Shown piece by piece: positions 45,625-55,225 of a stretch of DNA of 64,000 nucleotides (the first letter of the stretch is position 1; each line of letters opens with the position of its first letter). The stretch spans positions 1 through 64,000 of the forward strand of contig CANHGR010000010.1 of NCBI GenBank assembly GCA_947460875.1, given 5' to 3'. The DNA is from Sphingobacteriaceae bacterium (GTDB lineage: Bacteria; Bacteroidota; Bacteroidia; Sphingobacteriales; Sphingobacteriaceae). The notes under the pieces are model-generated. The model saw only the letters and a program-made list of their open reading frames with translations, was not told the origin of the DNA and did not search any database. The position numbers and the translations under genes were made by a program.

Positions 45625-48093
45625 ATGTCCGTGAGAGGAAATCAGTTTAAGTCCAATTCTTTTCGAGATGAACCACGCACTAAACCTGCAAAGGGTGAAT
45701 ATGCCCCCAAAGAAAAGTTGGAAGTGCTTCCAAAATTTAAATTCGATGATGGCCGTGCAATAAAGATTCTTGGATTATTTCTGTTGATGCTTTCTCTTTA
45801 TTTTATGGTTGCATTTACTTCTTATCTTTTTACCTGGGAAGAGGATCAAAGCTATGTGCTAGATGCAAATGGAGGATGGAGTAATCTTTTCAACACAGGG
45901 GAAGTCGCGAAGAGTGGTATTATAAGTCCGATAGTTGAAAACTGGCTTGGAAAAGTCGGCGCACTACTTTCTCATCAGTTTATCTATGAATGGTTTGGGA
46001 TAGCGTCGTTCTTATTTATTGCTATATTTTTCATTATTGGCTACCGTTTATTGTTTAAAGTCCGCCTCGTTTCAATTATTAAAACATTAAGCTACTCTTT
46101 TTTTCTGCTTGTATTTACGTCGGTAACGTTTGCTTTTTTTCATAGTTTTTTTTCAGACTTCCCTCATTTTCTTGAAGGAGAGTTCGGATTCTGGATTAAC
46201 CGCTTGCTTGAAGCACAAATTGGAAATTCAGGTATCGCCGGATTACTAGCATTTGCCGGATTAACGACCCTTATCATTGCTTATAATATAGATTTTAAAA
46301 TCCCCGAAAGGAAAAAGCCTTTACCGGATATTTTAACAGATTCGGGTGTAAAGCTGGAGGATGAAATCAAATCTGTTCCGGTAGAGTTTCCTCTAAAAAA
46401 TAACTTTCTCGATGAGCAGTTAGTGAATGAACACGTTCTGCTTCCTGATCCTGTTAGTGAGGATACAATGGAGGTTTTATTTAATGAAAACGAAGTGGCC
46501 GCTCTTTCTGTCCCGGAATTCATTATAGAAGAAACGGCCGAAGATAAAAAAGCGGAGGCTCTTGTGGAGCAGTTTGGAAATTATGATCCCCGCCTCGATC
46601 TTTCAAGTTATAGGCAACCGTCGCTTGATCTCCTTGAGAATTACGGATCAAATAAGATTTCTGTCAATTCTGAAGAATTAGAAGCCAATAAGAATAAGAT
46701 TGTTGAAACTCTCAATCATTACAATATCGAGATAGATAAGATTAAGGCAACGATTGGGCCTACTGTTACTTTATACGAGATTATCCCAGCACCGGGGGTG
46801 CGAATTTCGAAGATTAAGAATCTGGAGGATGATATTGCGCTTAGTCTGGCTGCTTTAGGTATCCGTATTATCGCCCCCATGCCAGGTAAGGGTACGATCG
46901 GCATCGAAGTGCCTAATCAGAACCCTGAGATGGTTTCTATGCGTTCAGTCCTGGCTACAGAAAAGTTTCAAAATACAACTATGGATCTTCCGATTGCTTT
47001 AGGAAAGACCATATCTAATGAGGTATATATCGCTGATCTTGCAAAAATGCCTCACTTGCTTGTCGCAGGTGCCACAGGTCAGGGTAAATCTGTGGGGATT
47101 AACTGTATATTGGCGTCATTGCTCTATAAGATGCATCCTTCACAGCTCAAATTTGTGCTGATTGATCCAAAGAAGGTAGAGCTAACGCTATTTCGTAAGA
47201 TCGAACGTCATTTTCTGGCAAAGCTACCGGGAGAAGAAGATGCAATTATTACCGATACTAAAAAGGTAATTAATACTTTGAATTCCTTGTGTATCGAGAT
47301 GGATCAACGGTATGATCTGCTTAAGAATGCCGAAGTAAGAAATCTAAAGGAGTATAACGCGAAATTTATTCATCGCAAATTAAATCCGAATGATGGACAT
47401 AAATTTTTGCCTTTTATCGTTCTTGTGATTGATGAATTTGCAGATTTGATGATGACGGCTGGAAAGGAAGTAGAAACGCCAATCGCGCGTTTAGCCCAAT
47501 TAGCTCGCGCAGTTGGTATACACTTGGTTATTGCTACCCAAAGACCATCTGTCAACATCATAACAGGTACTATCAAGGCCAATTTCCCGGCCAGATTAGC
47601 ATTTAGAGTCTTGTCTAAAATAGATTCCCGTACAATTCTTGATTCTGGTGGTGCAGATCAACTTATCGGGCGCGGAGATATGTTGTTTTCTACCGGTAAT
47701 GACCTGATAAGACTTCAATGTGCCTTCGTCGATACTCCTGAGGTAGAACGGATTTCTAACTTCATTGGCGAACAGCGGGGCTATCCATCAGCATGGATGC
47801 TACCTGAATATACCGATGAAGCCGGAGAGGGAAGCTCGAAGGATTTTGATCCGGATAACCGCGATCCGTTCTTTGAAGATGCGGCAAGACTGATCGTAAT
47901 GCACCAACAAGGTTCAACTTCCCTTATCCAAAGAAAGTTAAAACTTGGATATAATCGGGCGGGGCGGATAATTGATCAATTAGAGTCTGCTGGTATCGTC
48001 GGACCATTTGAAGGTAGTAAGGCTAGGGAAGTACTTATCGGCGATGAGCATTCTTTGGAACAATTTTTAGGGACTCTTAATAACAAAAGTTGA
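45625..48093 (+). CDS. ftsK: DNA translocase FtsK/SpoIIIE
   Basis: Pumps chromosomal DNA through the closing septum. The 822 residues contain four transmembrane helices in the first 210, a linker, and an ATPase motor with Walker A GATGQGKS at 482-489, Walker B FIVLVIDEFADLM and a C-terminal gamma winged-helix (AARLIVMHQQGSTSLIQRKL, then YNRAGRIIDQLE) that reads KOPS-like sites. Length is that of short FtsK forms in Bacteroidota. The LolA-like gene follows 9 nt later. Confidence 0.97.
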   Translation: MSVRGNQFKSNSFRDEPRTKPAKGEYAPKEKLEVLPKFKFDDGRAIKILGLFLLMLSLYFMVAFTSYLFTWEEDQSYVLDANGGWSNLFNTGEVAKSGIISPIVENWLGKVGALLSHQFIYEWFGIASFLFIAIFFIIGYRLLFKVRLVSIIKTLSYSFFLLVFTSVTFAFFHSFFSDFPHFLEGEFGFWINRLLEAQIGNSGIAGLLAFAGLTTLIIAYNIDFKIPERKKPLPDILTDSGVKLEDEIKSVPVEFPLKNNFLDEQLVNEHVLLPDPVSEDTMEVLFNENEVAALSVPEFIIEETAEDKKAEALVEQFGNYDPRLDLSSYRQPSLDLLENYGSNKISVNSEELEANKNKIVETLNHYNIEIDKIKATIGPTVTLYEIIPAPGVRISKIKNLEDDIALSLAALGIRIIAPMPGKGTIGIEVPNQNPEMVSMRSVLATEKFQNTTMDLPIALGKTISNEVYIADLAKMPHLLVAGATGQGKSVGINCILASLLYKMHPSQLKFVLIDPKKVELTLFRKIERHFLAKLPGEEDAIITDTKKVINTLNSLCIEMDQRYDLLKNAEVRNLKEYNAKFIHRKLNPNDGHKFLPFIVLVIDEFADLMMTAGKEVETPIARLAQLARAVGIHLVIATQRPSVNIITGTIKANFPARLAFRVLSKIDSRTILDSGGADQLIGRGDMLFSTGNDLIRLQCAFVDTPEVERISNFIGEQRGYPSAWMLPEYTDEAGEGSSKDFDPDNRDPFFEDAARLIVMHQQGSTSLIQRKLKLGYNRAGRIIDQLESAGIVGPFEGSKAREVLIGDEHSLEQFLGTLNNKS

Positions 48094-48102
48094 ATTTAGA
48101 AG

Positions 48103-48753
48103 ATGAGAAAGGTTATTGTCGTGGGTGCGATTCTTCTAAGTTCGTTAGGTGCTGTTTTCGCACAGACAGATACGAAGGCAAGAGCAATTTTGGCGCAGGT
48201 GAGCAAGAAATATCGTTCATACGATATAGTTAAGATTGGTTTTACTTACACTTTAGAGAATCCACAAGCGAAGATTAATGAAATCCAAAGCGGCACTCTT
48301 TACGTAAAATCGAAAACAAACAAGTTTAAAGTTGACCTTAAAGAGCAGGAATTGTTAAGTGATGGAATATCTCAGTGGACCTATTTGAAAGCGGACAAGG
48401 AAGTTCAGCTAAATGATGTCGATACAGATCCTAATTCGTTAAATCCTGCGAAGGTTTTTACCATGTATGAAAAGGGATTTAAGTATGCTCTTGTTGGAAA
48501 CGCAAAGCTTAACAATCGCGTAACTAACGTTATAGAGCTTACGCCATTTGACACAAAGAGATCTTTCTTTAAAGTACGTTTAAACATAGATCTGGTAAAT
48601 AAGCAGCTTGTGAAAGCTGTTATTTTTGATAAAAATGGCAGTCGTTACACCTATACCATTCAATCATTTATCCCAAACGTCAAAGTACCGGAATCTATTT
48701 TTTCGTTTGATCCTAAACAGCATCCTGGCGTCGAAGTAGTCGATCTTAGATAA
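48103..48753 (+). CDS. Outer-membrane lipoprotein carrier LolA-like protein
   Basis: Predicted periplasmic chaperone that ferries lipoproteins to the outer membrane. A signal peptide (VIVVGAILLSSLGAVFAQ) is followed by a LolA/LppX-fold half-barrel: SKKYRSYDIVKIGFTYTLE, SGTLYVKSKTNKFKV and a repeated beta pattern to the end. At 216 residues it has the family length. It sits directly behind ftsK, a common order in this phylum; LolB is absent in these organisms, so partners are unclear. Confidence 0.88.
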   Translation: MRKVIVVGAILLSSLGAVFAQTDTKARAILAQVSKKYRSYDIVKIGFTYTLENPQAKINEIQSGTLYVKSKTNKFKVDLKEQELLSDGISQWTYLKADKEVQLNDVDTDPNSLNPAKVFTMYEKGFKYALVGNAKLNNRVTNVIELTPFDTKRSFFKVRLNIDLVNKQLVKAVIFDKNGSRYTYTIQSFIPNVKVPESIFSFDPKQHPGVEVVDLR

Positions 48754-48820
48754 TGGATGACAGAGCATTAAAAAGGGTTTAGATACGATCAGTATATGAG
48801 CTCTTTTCTTATTTTTGGAA

Positions 48821-49096
48821 ATGCCAGTCACATTTACTCAGCACACCCTTGAAAAGCTAGAAATCTTGCTAAAGGCTATAGACTATAAAGTTAGGTATGA
48901 AAAAGGGAATTTTAAGACAGGAGCATGCTTATTAGAAGCTCATAAAGTAATCGTTGTAAATAAATTTTCAAATCTGGAGAGCAAGATAAATGCCCTCGCA
49001 GAAATTTTGCAAAATATGGAAGCGGACGAAGCCTTATTTGATGAAAAACAAAAGCAATTTTATTACTTGCTTAAACAAACAACTCTAAAGCTTTGA
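48821..49096 (+). CDS. Small conserved hypothetical protein
   Basis: A 91-residue soluble protein, MPVTFTQHTLEKLEILLKAI..., with YKVRYEKGNFKTGACLLE, KVIVVNKF and a charged C-terminal helix. It matches the style of a conserved Bacteroidota protein of unknown function next to an MBL-fold gene. The ATG at 48821 is used; a TTG two codons upstream exists. The next gene starts at TTG inside its stop (TTGA overlap of 4 nt), so translation of the two is coupled. Confidence 0.75.
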   Translation: MPVTFTQHTLEKLEILLKAIDYKVRYEKGNFKTGACLLEAHKVIVVNKFSNLESKINALAEILQNMEADEALFDEKQKQFYYLLKQTTLKL

Positions 49097-49854
49097 AGAT
49101 TACAATATTGGGCAGCGGAACTTCCCAAGGTATTCCGGTAATTGCTTGTCCTTGTTCGGTTTGCTCGTCAGATGACCTGAGAGATAAACGTCTGCGAGTG
49201 TCTGTATTAATTGAACATGAAGGAAAAAATATAGTTATTGATTCCGGACCGGATTTTCGTTACCAGATGCTTCGAGCCGGTGTAAAACATCTTGAAGCTA
49301 TACTATTCACGCACGAACACAAAGACCATATCGCTGGACTAGATGATATCCGAGCATTTAACTACCGGCAACAAACAGCGGTGAACGTTTATGCGCATCC
49401 TAGGGTTCATGAAGCCATAAAGAGGGAATTTCACTACGCATTTTCTGAATCGAAATACCCAGGATTACCTGTTATTACTCTTCATGAGATTGAAAATACA
49501 GATTTTTCGGCGGAAGGGATCAGCGTTGTACCAATAGAGGTTATGCATCATTTATTGCCGGTGTTCGGCTTTAGGATTGGAGATTTTACCTATATAACAG
49601 ACGCGAAAACAGTATCCGAACGAGAAAAACGAAAGATATATGGTTCTAAAATACTCGTTATCAATGCCTTACAGAAAGACAATCATTTATCTCATTTTAC
49701 ATTAGATGAAGCCATTGCCTTTGCTGAAGAAATAAGAGCTGAAAAGACGTATTTTACCCATATCAGTCACAAAATGGGTTTACACGCAGATGTTTCAAAA
49801 CTGCTGCCGCCGGGTATTGAGATTGCTTATGATGAGATGGTGTTTGAAATTTGA
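49093..49854 (+). CDS. MBL-fold phosphodiesterase (PhnP-like)
   Basis: A metallo-beta-lactamase-fold hydrolase of 253 residues with zinc motif THEHKDHIAGLDD near residue 75, VDS-type IDSGPDFRYQML before it, YITDAKT near 175, and TYFTHISHKMG near 215. The N-terminal GSGTSQGIPVIACPCSVC is a PhnP-like start with a Cys cluster. PhnP acts on cyclic phosphate ribose in other bacteria, but no phn genes are near, so the substrate is uncertain. The TTG start overlaps the preceding stop. Confidence 0.88.
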   Translation: MKITILGSGTSQGIPVIACPCSVCSSDDLRDKRLRVSVLIEHEGKNIVIDSGPDFRYQMLRAGVKHLEAILFTHEHKDHIAGLDDIRAFNYRQQTAVNVYAHPRVHEAIKREFHYAFSESKYPGLPVITLHEIENTDFSAEGISVVPIEVMHHLLPVFGFRIGDFTYITDAKTVSEREKRKIYGSKILVINALQKDNHLSHFTLDEAIAFAEEIRAEKTYFTHISHKMGLHADVSKLLPPGIEIAYDEMVFEI

Positions 49855-49997
49855 CTTAAGAAAGCTAAGTGTTTCCTAGTTCCGGTCGTTTCTCTTGTTT
49901 TGAAAAAAAGTAGCCACTCAGGAGCGGTCCCTATAGTGATCTGCAACAACTACCGAATTGGTAGGCTGAGCGTACTAAACTAACATAGGACTTGTTG

Positions 49998-50082
49998 TAC
50001 CCGGGAGCAGATTCGAACTGCCACACCTGTTAAGGCGCCACCCCCTCAAAGTGGTGCGTCTACCAATTTCGCCACCCGGGTA
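49998..50082 (-). tRNA. tRNA-Leu (anticodon GAG)
   Basis: An 85-nt class-II tRNA on the minus strand. Acceptor TACCCGG pairs with CCGGGTA over 7 bp. The anticodon stem CCACT/GGTGG holds the loop TTGAGGG, so the anticodon is GAG. A long variable arm precedes the T-arm with TTCGAAT. The 3' CCA is not encoded. Confidence 0.96.
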
Positions 50083-50103
50083 TTTATCTCGCTTTAAAGA
50101 CAG

Positions 50104-50154
50104 AAAAAAGGCCTAATGGCACTGTCAATGCGCAGCTAAATTAGGCTTTTTTTG
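50104..50154. terminator. Hairpin with A- and T-tracts upstream of tRNA-Leu
   Basis: GCCTAAT pairs with ATTAGGC, bounded by A6 (one extra G bulged) and T7, so it can terminate in either direction. The most likely user is the esterase cluster on the minus strand. The remainder of the gap up to 50387 shows nothing gene-like. Confidence 0.55.
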
Positions 50155-50387
50155 CGTATTTTAAACTGTGCTTGTTCAAATACATGGCTGCGCTTCTCCG
50201 CCTTTCCGCTTGCTATTTTTTTGTTTTCTTTTAAAGAAGGGGCAATGAATATCTGACTTTCATGCCGAAAACTAGCGATTAATCGCGCAGAATTGTAGAA
50301 TAAAATTTCATGAGTTTAGCTGCTATAAATATTTTAGGTTCACAAAAATTAAACAAAAATGGACGGCTATTTAAAAACTTCATTCAA

Positions 50388-50948
50388 TTAATGAGTCGGC
50401 GTGAGCATAATATGAGCTCGGTGCGTGCCGGCATCCATTAGCCAAGGGGCTCCGCCGGGCAATGGTGCGGTAGACAGTCCAGTTGATTCTGCGGTTGCAT
50501 ACGGAACGTAAACAACCCAGCGATAAGTTGCCTCTTGTTCATTTTTACCCGCAAAAACATAAAGGGTGCTCGGATGGGTAGGCATTTTTAACGCTCCGCT
50601 CTTCGCTTCCTTTTCGCGGAGATTAAAAATTTCTTTAGTCGTTTTGCCTTGCGCTACGAGCGCGCGCCCTCTAGCCATAAAAGGGTTAAGGTCCTTGTGG
50701 TAGCAAGCTACATCAAAACCCGCTCTCTTTGGGTTATCGGCAAGGCAAATCAAGTTATTGGTTCCTTCTTTCAGCACTACGAGGTTTCCGCTTTGATCAT
50801 AGCCAAGTACCGTACATTCAGCTCTCAAATGCTCGGGCGCAGCAAGCAATGCCGATTTTATCTGTGTGTCTTTAGGTGGGATCTGGGCAAGAGTGTCAAA
50901 GGATAGGAACGCTAGAGCGATACACAAGGCAAGTAGTAGTGTTTTCAT
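50388..50948 (-). CDS. Secreted protein of unknown function in an esterase cluster
   Basis: I do not recognise this protein. An ATG gives a clear signal peptide (MKTLLLALCIALAFLSF, then DTLAQ) and a 186-residue product; a longer frame upstream would place the leader in the middle. The mature part has three Cys (AECTV, LICLAD, VACYHK) and a C-terminal HRAHIM stretch after DAG. It follows the CE15-like gene by 164 nt on the same strand and may be part of that transcript. The presence of cysteines and His suggests a folded, exported domain. Confidence 0.55.
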   Translation of the reverse strand: MKTLLLALCIALAFLSFDTLAQIPPKDTQIKSALLAAPEHLRAECTVLGYDQSGNLVVLKEGTNNLICLADNPKRAGFDVACYHKDLNPFMARGRALVAQGKTTKEIFNLREKEAKSGALKMPTHPSTLYVFAGKNEQEATYRWVVYVPYATAESTGLSTAPLPGGAPWLMDAGTHRAHIMLTPTH

Positions 50949-51112
50949 GATCGTCATTTTAGAGTGTTTGGTAACTGATGTCTTTCTAAATTTAATAAAA
51001 CCTGTGACGTCAACAAATTTATTTACTCCGATACCTGAGAGCCACTTGATCGCACTAATTACAAAATCGTTCTGCCTCAACAGCATCGAGTGTTTGACCA
51101 TGTTTTGACGCA

Positions 51113-52663
51113 CTAGGGCCTTGCAGCCGTTGCACCGGGAGGATTATACCCCATCAATTTTTTCGCCCAGGAAATAAAATATTTTACGTTGGGTGCATCG
51201 GTATGACCGCCGTCGTGCTGCCGCCAGGCGAGTTCGCCACCAATTGGTCCAACATTGAACGCTGGCATCACTTCTGTTTTATAATCGTTTGAAACGCCTA
51301 AATCACGAGCGCCTAATAACTTAAATGCCGGACCGGCAGCAATTGCAGCCATATAGCTTCCCTGCTGATCGAGCCATTTCGCATCGCCTTTTTCAGGAAT
51401 TCCATAACTTATAAAAGTAAGCCTCGGTGCGCAAAGGGCAATAAGCTGGTGTTGGTCTACCGGGATATCGCCTCCGTTCTTGCTGCCAAAGCTTGATTCC
51501 GAAGCGCCGTATTTCATAAAGTTGCCAGCCATCCAATAGTACTCTCCTCCGGTAAGGCTTTCTACTGCCTCGCCCCAATTTCTGCGATGTAGGGTTGCAC
51601 CTCCTTTTCCGGAAGATCCAATAAGACCCATGGCAAAGCGTGGTTCGAAAGCAAGTGTTACAAGCGCTGCCTTACCATATCGGGAAACTCCTTCGATGCC
51701 AACACGTTTAGAATCAACAGCAGGATCACTTTCTAGGTAATCTAATCCTCTGGCTGCCCCCCATGCCCATGCGCGCAAAGCGCCCCAATCATCGGGTTTG
51801 CGTGGCTGTCCTTTGTTGACTAAACCAATTATTCCACGCGTAATGCCGGCACCATTATCAGCCTGTATGCTCGCAGGGTCTATTAGAACGTATCCCCATC
51901 CCGCAGCTATCAGCTGTTGGGCAGTTGGTGGGTCACCTGCCGGAGTAGCTGGTGGTCCGGGTGGCAAAGCGGTGGCCGGCCTAGTGATCGGATTATAAGC
52001 CGGATATTGTTCAAGTATTGCTTTGACATCGGGGTCTGATTTCGACAAAAGATCACGCAATGCGGCGTTAATTTTATCCAATCCTTCCTGATTGGGCTGG
52101 GCCGGTGCAGGAAGTGCACTTCTTCCAAACATCATTAAAACCGGTACTGGACCTTTGGCATCTGCTGGAATGACAAGTGTCATTGCAATATTCACGCTGA
52201 TTAGAGGATAATTTGAATTGTCTACCCGACCTACGAGCTGTTTCGCTATAACCGGTATTCTGCCAACAACTTCTCTGTCTGTTACTAAAACTTTCCAGGT
52301 TACATTTGGGATATTTTTTGGCAATTTCCCGTAAACTTCTCTTTCTATATCTTCAACAATTTCCGGACGGCGCTGGTTCCACCACATTTCTGGCGTAGTT
52401 ACTTTTTTTCCGTTTTTCAAAGTCATTAACTCAGGAAGGTTGGGGTAGGGGTTTGCCATTGTAGGCTCGTAATTCGCATGATTCGGTGCATTTTCATTTC
52501 CGCTTGGACCCGGACGAAGGGCTTTAATTCCTAATTGTTCCATCATATTTTGATGGTCCTGCTGGGCTGTGAATTGTACTGGAGGAGGGTAGTTTGCCGG
52601 AATATTTTGTGCAGATAAGCTACCGTAAAGCAATAAAAATAGTACAGATAGACTCTTATTCAT
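51113..52663 (-). CDS. CE15-like glucuronoyl esterase (alpha/beta hydrolase)
   Basis: Probably cleaves ester bonds between glucuronic acid on xylan and lignin alcohols. The 516-residue secreted protein (signal peptide LSVLFLLLYGSLSAQ) has the CE15-type nucleophile motif GVSRYGKAAL near residue 330, the acidic residue in NWGEAVESL, and His in WRQHDGGHTD near the C-terminus. A proline-rich stretch (PPGPPATPAGDPP) lies inside. It sits between an O-acetylesterase and a secreted unknown, which suggests hemicellulose side-chain removal. Confidence 0.85.
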   Translation of the reverse strand: MNKSLSVLFLLLYGSLSAQNIPANYPPPVQFTAQQDHQNMMEQLGIKALRPGPSGNENAPNHANYEPTMANPYPNLPELMTLKNGKKVTTPEMWWNQRRPEIVEDIEREVYGKLPKNIPNVTWKVLVTDREVVGRIPVIAKQLVGRVDNSNYPLISVNIAMTLVIPADAKGPVPVLMMFGRSALPAPAQPNQEGLDKINAALRDLLSKSDPDVKAILEQYPAYNPITRPATALPPGPPATPAGDPPTAQQLIAAGWGYVLIDPASIQADNGAGITRGIIGLVNKGQPRKPDDWGALRAWAWGAARGLDYLESDPAVDSKRVGIEGVSRYGKAALVTLAFEPRFAMGLIGSSGKGGATLHRRNWGEAVESLTGGEYYWMAGNFMKYGASESSFGSKNGGDIPVDQHQLIALCAPRLTFISYGIPEKGDAKWLDQQGSYMAAIAAGPAFKLLGARDLGVSNDYKTEVMPAFNVGPIGGELAWRQHDGGHTDAPNVKYFISWAKKLMGYNPPGATAARP

Positions 52664-52690
52664 GATTTTCTGGTTTATAAAATGGTTAAG

Positions 52691-54631
52691 TTATGGTTCG
52701 GTTTCAAAAGGAGAGGCCGGTAGACCTTCTTTATTATATAGATTCGCAGTGTCTGGGTTGTTGGCCCAGGCATAACGAACAACTAATGGTTGGTTTATAT
52801 GGTCGTTCCAAACTACAACTTTATCTCCTTCAATAACAGCTTTTGCCCAAACAAAATTTCCGTCAGCGCCGGCAATAGAGAAGTAGTTCAATTCTCCTCC
52901 GTCTTTTGAAATCAATCCGCTGCCTGTATTGCTGAAGCTGATAGATACTTTTTTTCCTTCGATTTTTGCCGATTGGTATAATGGCCCGGAAGAGACAATT
53001 CCTTCGCCGTAGGCTAAATTCTGTGCAGAAAGGGCCAGCCGTTCGCCAACATCCTTTTTATTGAGAGGATGTATGTCGTTCCACTCACCTAAATCGATGG
53101 CAACAATCATCGCTGTATTTGGAACAGTTAAAGCCTTGAGTTGTCCTTGTCTCAATACTGCCCAATCGCTCTCTGATGGCGAATACTCAACTTCCATAAA
53201 ATTTGGCAATTGAACGTATAAAAAAGGGAGGTCGGGTTGCTTCCATTTCGCGCGCCAATCGTTAATCAACGCCGGCAACAGATAACGATATTCTACTGCT
53301 CTATCGACATTTGATTCCCCCTGATACCAGATCATGCCTTTGAGGCCGTAATTAATTGCAGGGGCAATCATCGTATTATACAAACCAGTTGGTGCACTTT
53401 GCATAGAAAAGGAGGGAATAACCTTGAGGGGATCCAAAGTTGGAAAAACCTGACCAACGCAATATTGCCACTCGCCCTTTAAATCAATAGATTGACCTGC
53501 GGCCGTTAAATAGTAGGGTTTGTCCGGTACAAATCCGCCTTTGCCGATATTACTTACAACACGTACAACAATGATGTTTTTTCCAGGTATTAAACGACCC
53601 GTTGGCAGCTCATATCTTCTAGGTGGATATTGGTAGGTTATTCCGCCAGAAAGAATGCCATTTACATAGACATTGTCTGCATCGACGATCCTACCGAGAT
53701 ATAATTTAGCAGGCATCCCAACCATTGAAGAGGGAACATTTATCTCTTTTCTATACCAAACTACACCGTTTAGGTCTTTTATGCCTTGGTCAGTCCAATA
53801 GCCGGGCACCATCATTTTTCGCCAAGCACTTGCATTATAGGTGGTATCATACCATTTTGTAGTCCCGCTCATCCCTTTATCGGGCTCAAGAAGTACTTTG
53901 GGTCGGTTGGAGCCAGGTTGTTCCCGCAGATTACTTAAATACTCGGGATCTTTGAATTTGGCGATTTGTTCTACATTGGCTGGAAATTCTTTTAGTCCTT
54001 CTTCACTTATCCATGATTCGATAGGGGTACCACCTACACTGGCATTGATGATGCCAATGGGAATACGGTATTTTTGGTATAGCTTTTTGGCAAAGAAATA
54101 GGAAACTGATCCAAATTGGAGAACTGTACTGGGGTTAGTAACTACCCATTTTCCTGGAGGTAGATCATCATGAACCGTAGCTACGTCTGCAAGGGTAGGA
54201 ATAAAAAAATTTCTAATCTCCTGAAAATCGGCCAGCGGAATTTCTTCGGGATATTTTTCTTTGACCCGTTCTATTGGATTGACCATGTTTGACTGCCCTG
54301 AGCATAGCCAGACATCGCCAATCAATATGTTTTTGATCGACAATTCGTTATTTCCACTGATTTTCATCTCGAAAGGACCGCCATGCGGCATTGCCGGTAA
54401 TGAAATAATCCACTTTCCATTAAAAGCTGTAGTAGTTTTGTAATTTTTTCCTCGAAACTGAACACTCACTTTTTCTCCGGAGGCTGCCCATCCCCAAATT
54501 GAAATTTTAGTGTTTCTCTGAAGAACCATGTTGTCACTCACCAACGTGGGAAGTCTTACGTTTCCAAACGATTGAATGTTTGACAGAAAAATTATCAGTA
54601 GAGAATATATCAGTCGTCTAATGGATCGCAT
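52691..54631 (-). CDS. Sialate O-acetylesterase-like carbohydrate esterase
   Basis: A 646-residue secreted SGNH-type esterase. The nucleophile Ser is in the CSGQSNM motif near residue 115, WYQGESN lies near 435, and the Asp/His pair is in NDIHPLNKK near 520. A galactose-binding-like jelly roll (about 280-390) is inserted. The N-terminus from ATG MRSIRRLIYSLLIIFLSN is a signal peptide; an upstream TTG would add 7 residues. It is first in the minus-strand esterase cluster. It may remove acetyl groups from glycans; the substrate is unknown. Confidence 0.87.
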   Translation of the reverse strand: MRSIRRLIYSLLIIFLSNIQSFGNVRLPTLVSDNMVLQRNTKISIWGWAASGEKVSVQFRGKNYKTTTAFNGKWIISLPAMPHGGPFEMKISGNNELSIKNILIGDVWLCSGQSNMVNPIERVKEKYPEEIPLADFQEIRNFFIPTLADVATVHDDLPPGKWVVTNPSTVLQFGSVSYFFAKKLYQKYRIPIGIINASVGGTPIESWISEEGLKEFPANVEQIAKFKDPEYLSNLREQPGSNRPKVLLEPDKGMSGTTKWYDTTYNASAWRKMMVPGYWTDQGIKDLNGVVWYRKEINVPSSMVGMPAKLYLGRIVDADNVYVNGILSGGITYQYPPRRYELPTGRLIPGKNIIVVRVVSNIGKGGFVPDKPYYLTAAGQSIDLKGEWQYCVGQVFPTLDPLKVIPSFSMQSAPTGLYNTMIAPAINYGLKGMIWYQGESNVDRAVEYRYLLPALINDWRAKWKQPDLPFLYVQLPNFMEVEYSPSESDWAVLRQGQLKALTVPNTAMIVAIDLGEWNDIHPLNKKDVGERLALSAQNLAYGEGIVSSGPLYQSAKIEGKKVSISFSNTGSGLISKDGGELNYFSIAGADGNFVWAKAVIEGDKVVVWNDHINQPLVVRYAWANNPDTANLYNKEGLPASPFETEP

Positions 54632-54700
54632 AGCAAGATTGGTTGGTAACAAAGCTCGTTCTAAAGTGCTTACCTAATCTAAGGGGTTTCGGTATTCAGT

Positions 54701-54726
54701 TTTGTAACTTTAATGTTACAAATTTA
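54701..54726. promoter_or_regulatory. Palindrome overlapping the esterase-cluster -7 box
   Basis: TTTGTAAC-tttaat-GTTACAAA (54701-54722) is a perfect 8-bp inverted repeat. Its right arm overlaps a minus-strand TAAATTTG -7 box (54719-54726) for the sialate-esterase gene. This layout suggests a repressor operator. No regulator gene is adjacent. Confidence 0.45.
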
Positions 54727-54810
54727 ACTTGTTGACGTCTTAGATTTTCGAGAGTAAATCGATTGCAAATTCCGTTACAACTTTTACAATCCTTTATTGT
54801 TAATATAGTG

Positions 54811-55077
54811 ATGAAATATGACGTTTTCTTTCTAGGGAAGGAGGTTGCGCATGTTTGCTACGAACTAATTTTTCATCGCAATGGCACTCTCAAAATGCGG
54901 GTTTTTCGTCTAACGGAAATGAACTTCAAGCCGAGAGCAGAGGAGCTTCAGCGTTATGCAAATGATCATGCTGATTTGCTAGCGTTCGAAACTTACGATT
55001 ATAATAAAGAGGACCCTGGTTTAATCATTGAAGCCATCCTATGGTCTGCCAATTATGTAGAATATCCAGAAATGTAG
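54811..55077 (+). CDS. Small hypothetical protein
   Basis: Unrecognised 88-residue soluble protein, MKYDVFFLGKEVAHVCYELIF..., with a charged, helical middle (RAEELQRYANDHADLL) and a C-terminal hydrophobic IIEAILWSANYV. The ATG at 54811 fits better than an upstream TTG 48 nt earlier. It is divergent from the esterase cluster and may share its control region. Confidence 0.5.
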   Translation: MKYDVFFLGKEVAHVCYELIFHRNGTLKMRVFRLTEMNFKPRAEELQRYANDHADLLAFETYDYNKEDPGLIIEAILWSANYVEYPEM

Positions 55078-55225
55078 ATTTTACCTGAGGATCCGCCTAG
55101 CGAAATAAACAATCAATAATTGGGTAGCCTTTAATTGCAAAATTCATAAAAATACTTTTGGAGCATATTTCGGCACATTTTAGCATGATTTGGAGCAATA
55201 AAAAATATTGAATATCGAAAATGGA

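Noticed and set aside
49945-49990. Possible second tRNA-like or hairpin next to tRNA-Leu (CTACCGAATTGGTAG and CAACAA/TTGTTG)
   Set aside because: Only a 5-bp stem and no acceptor, T-arm or anticodon loop; not a tRNA.
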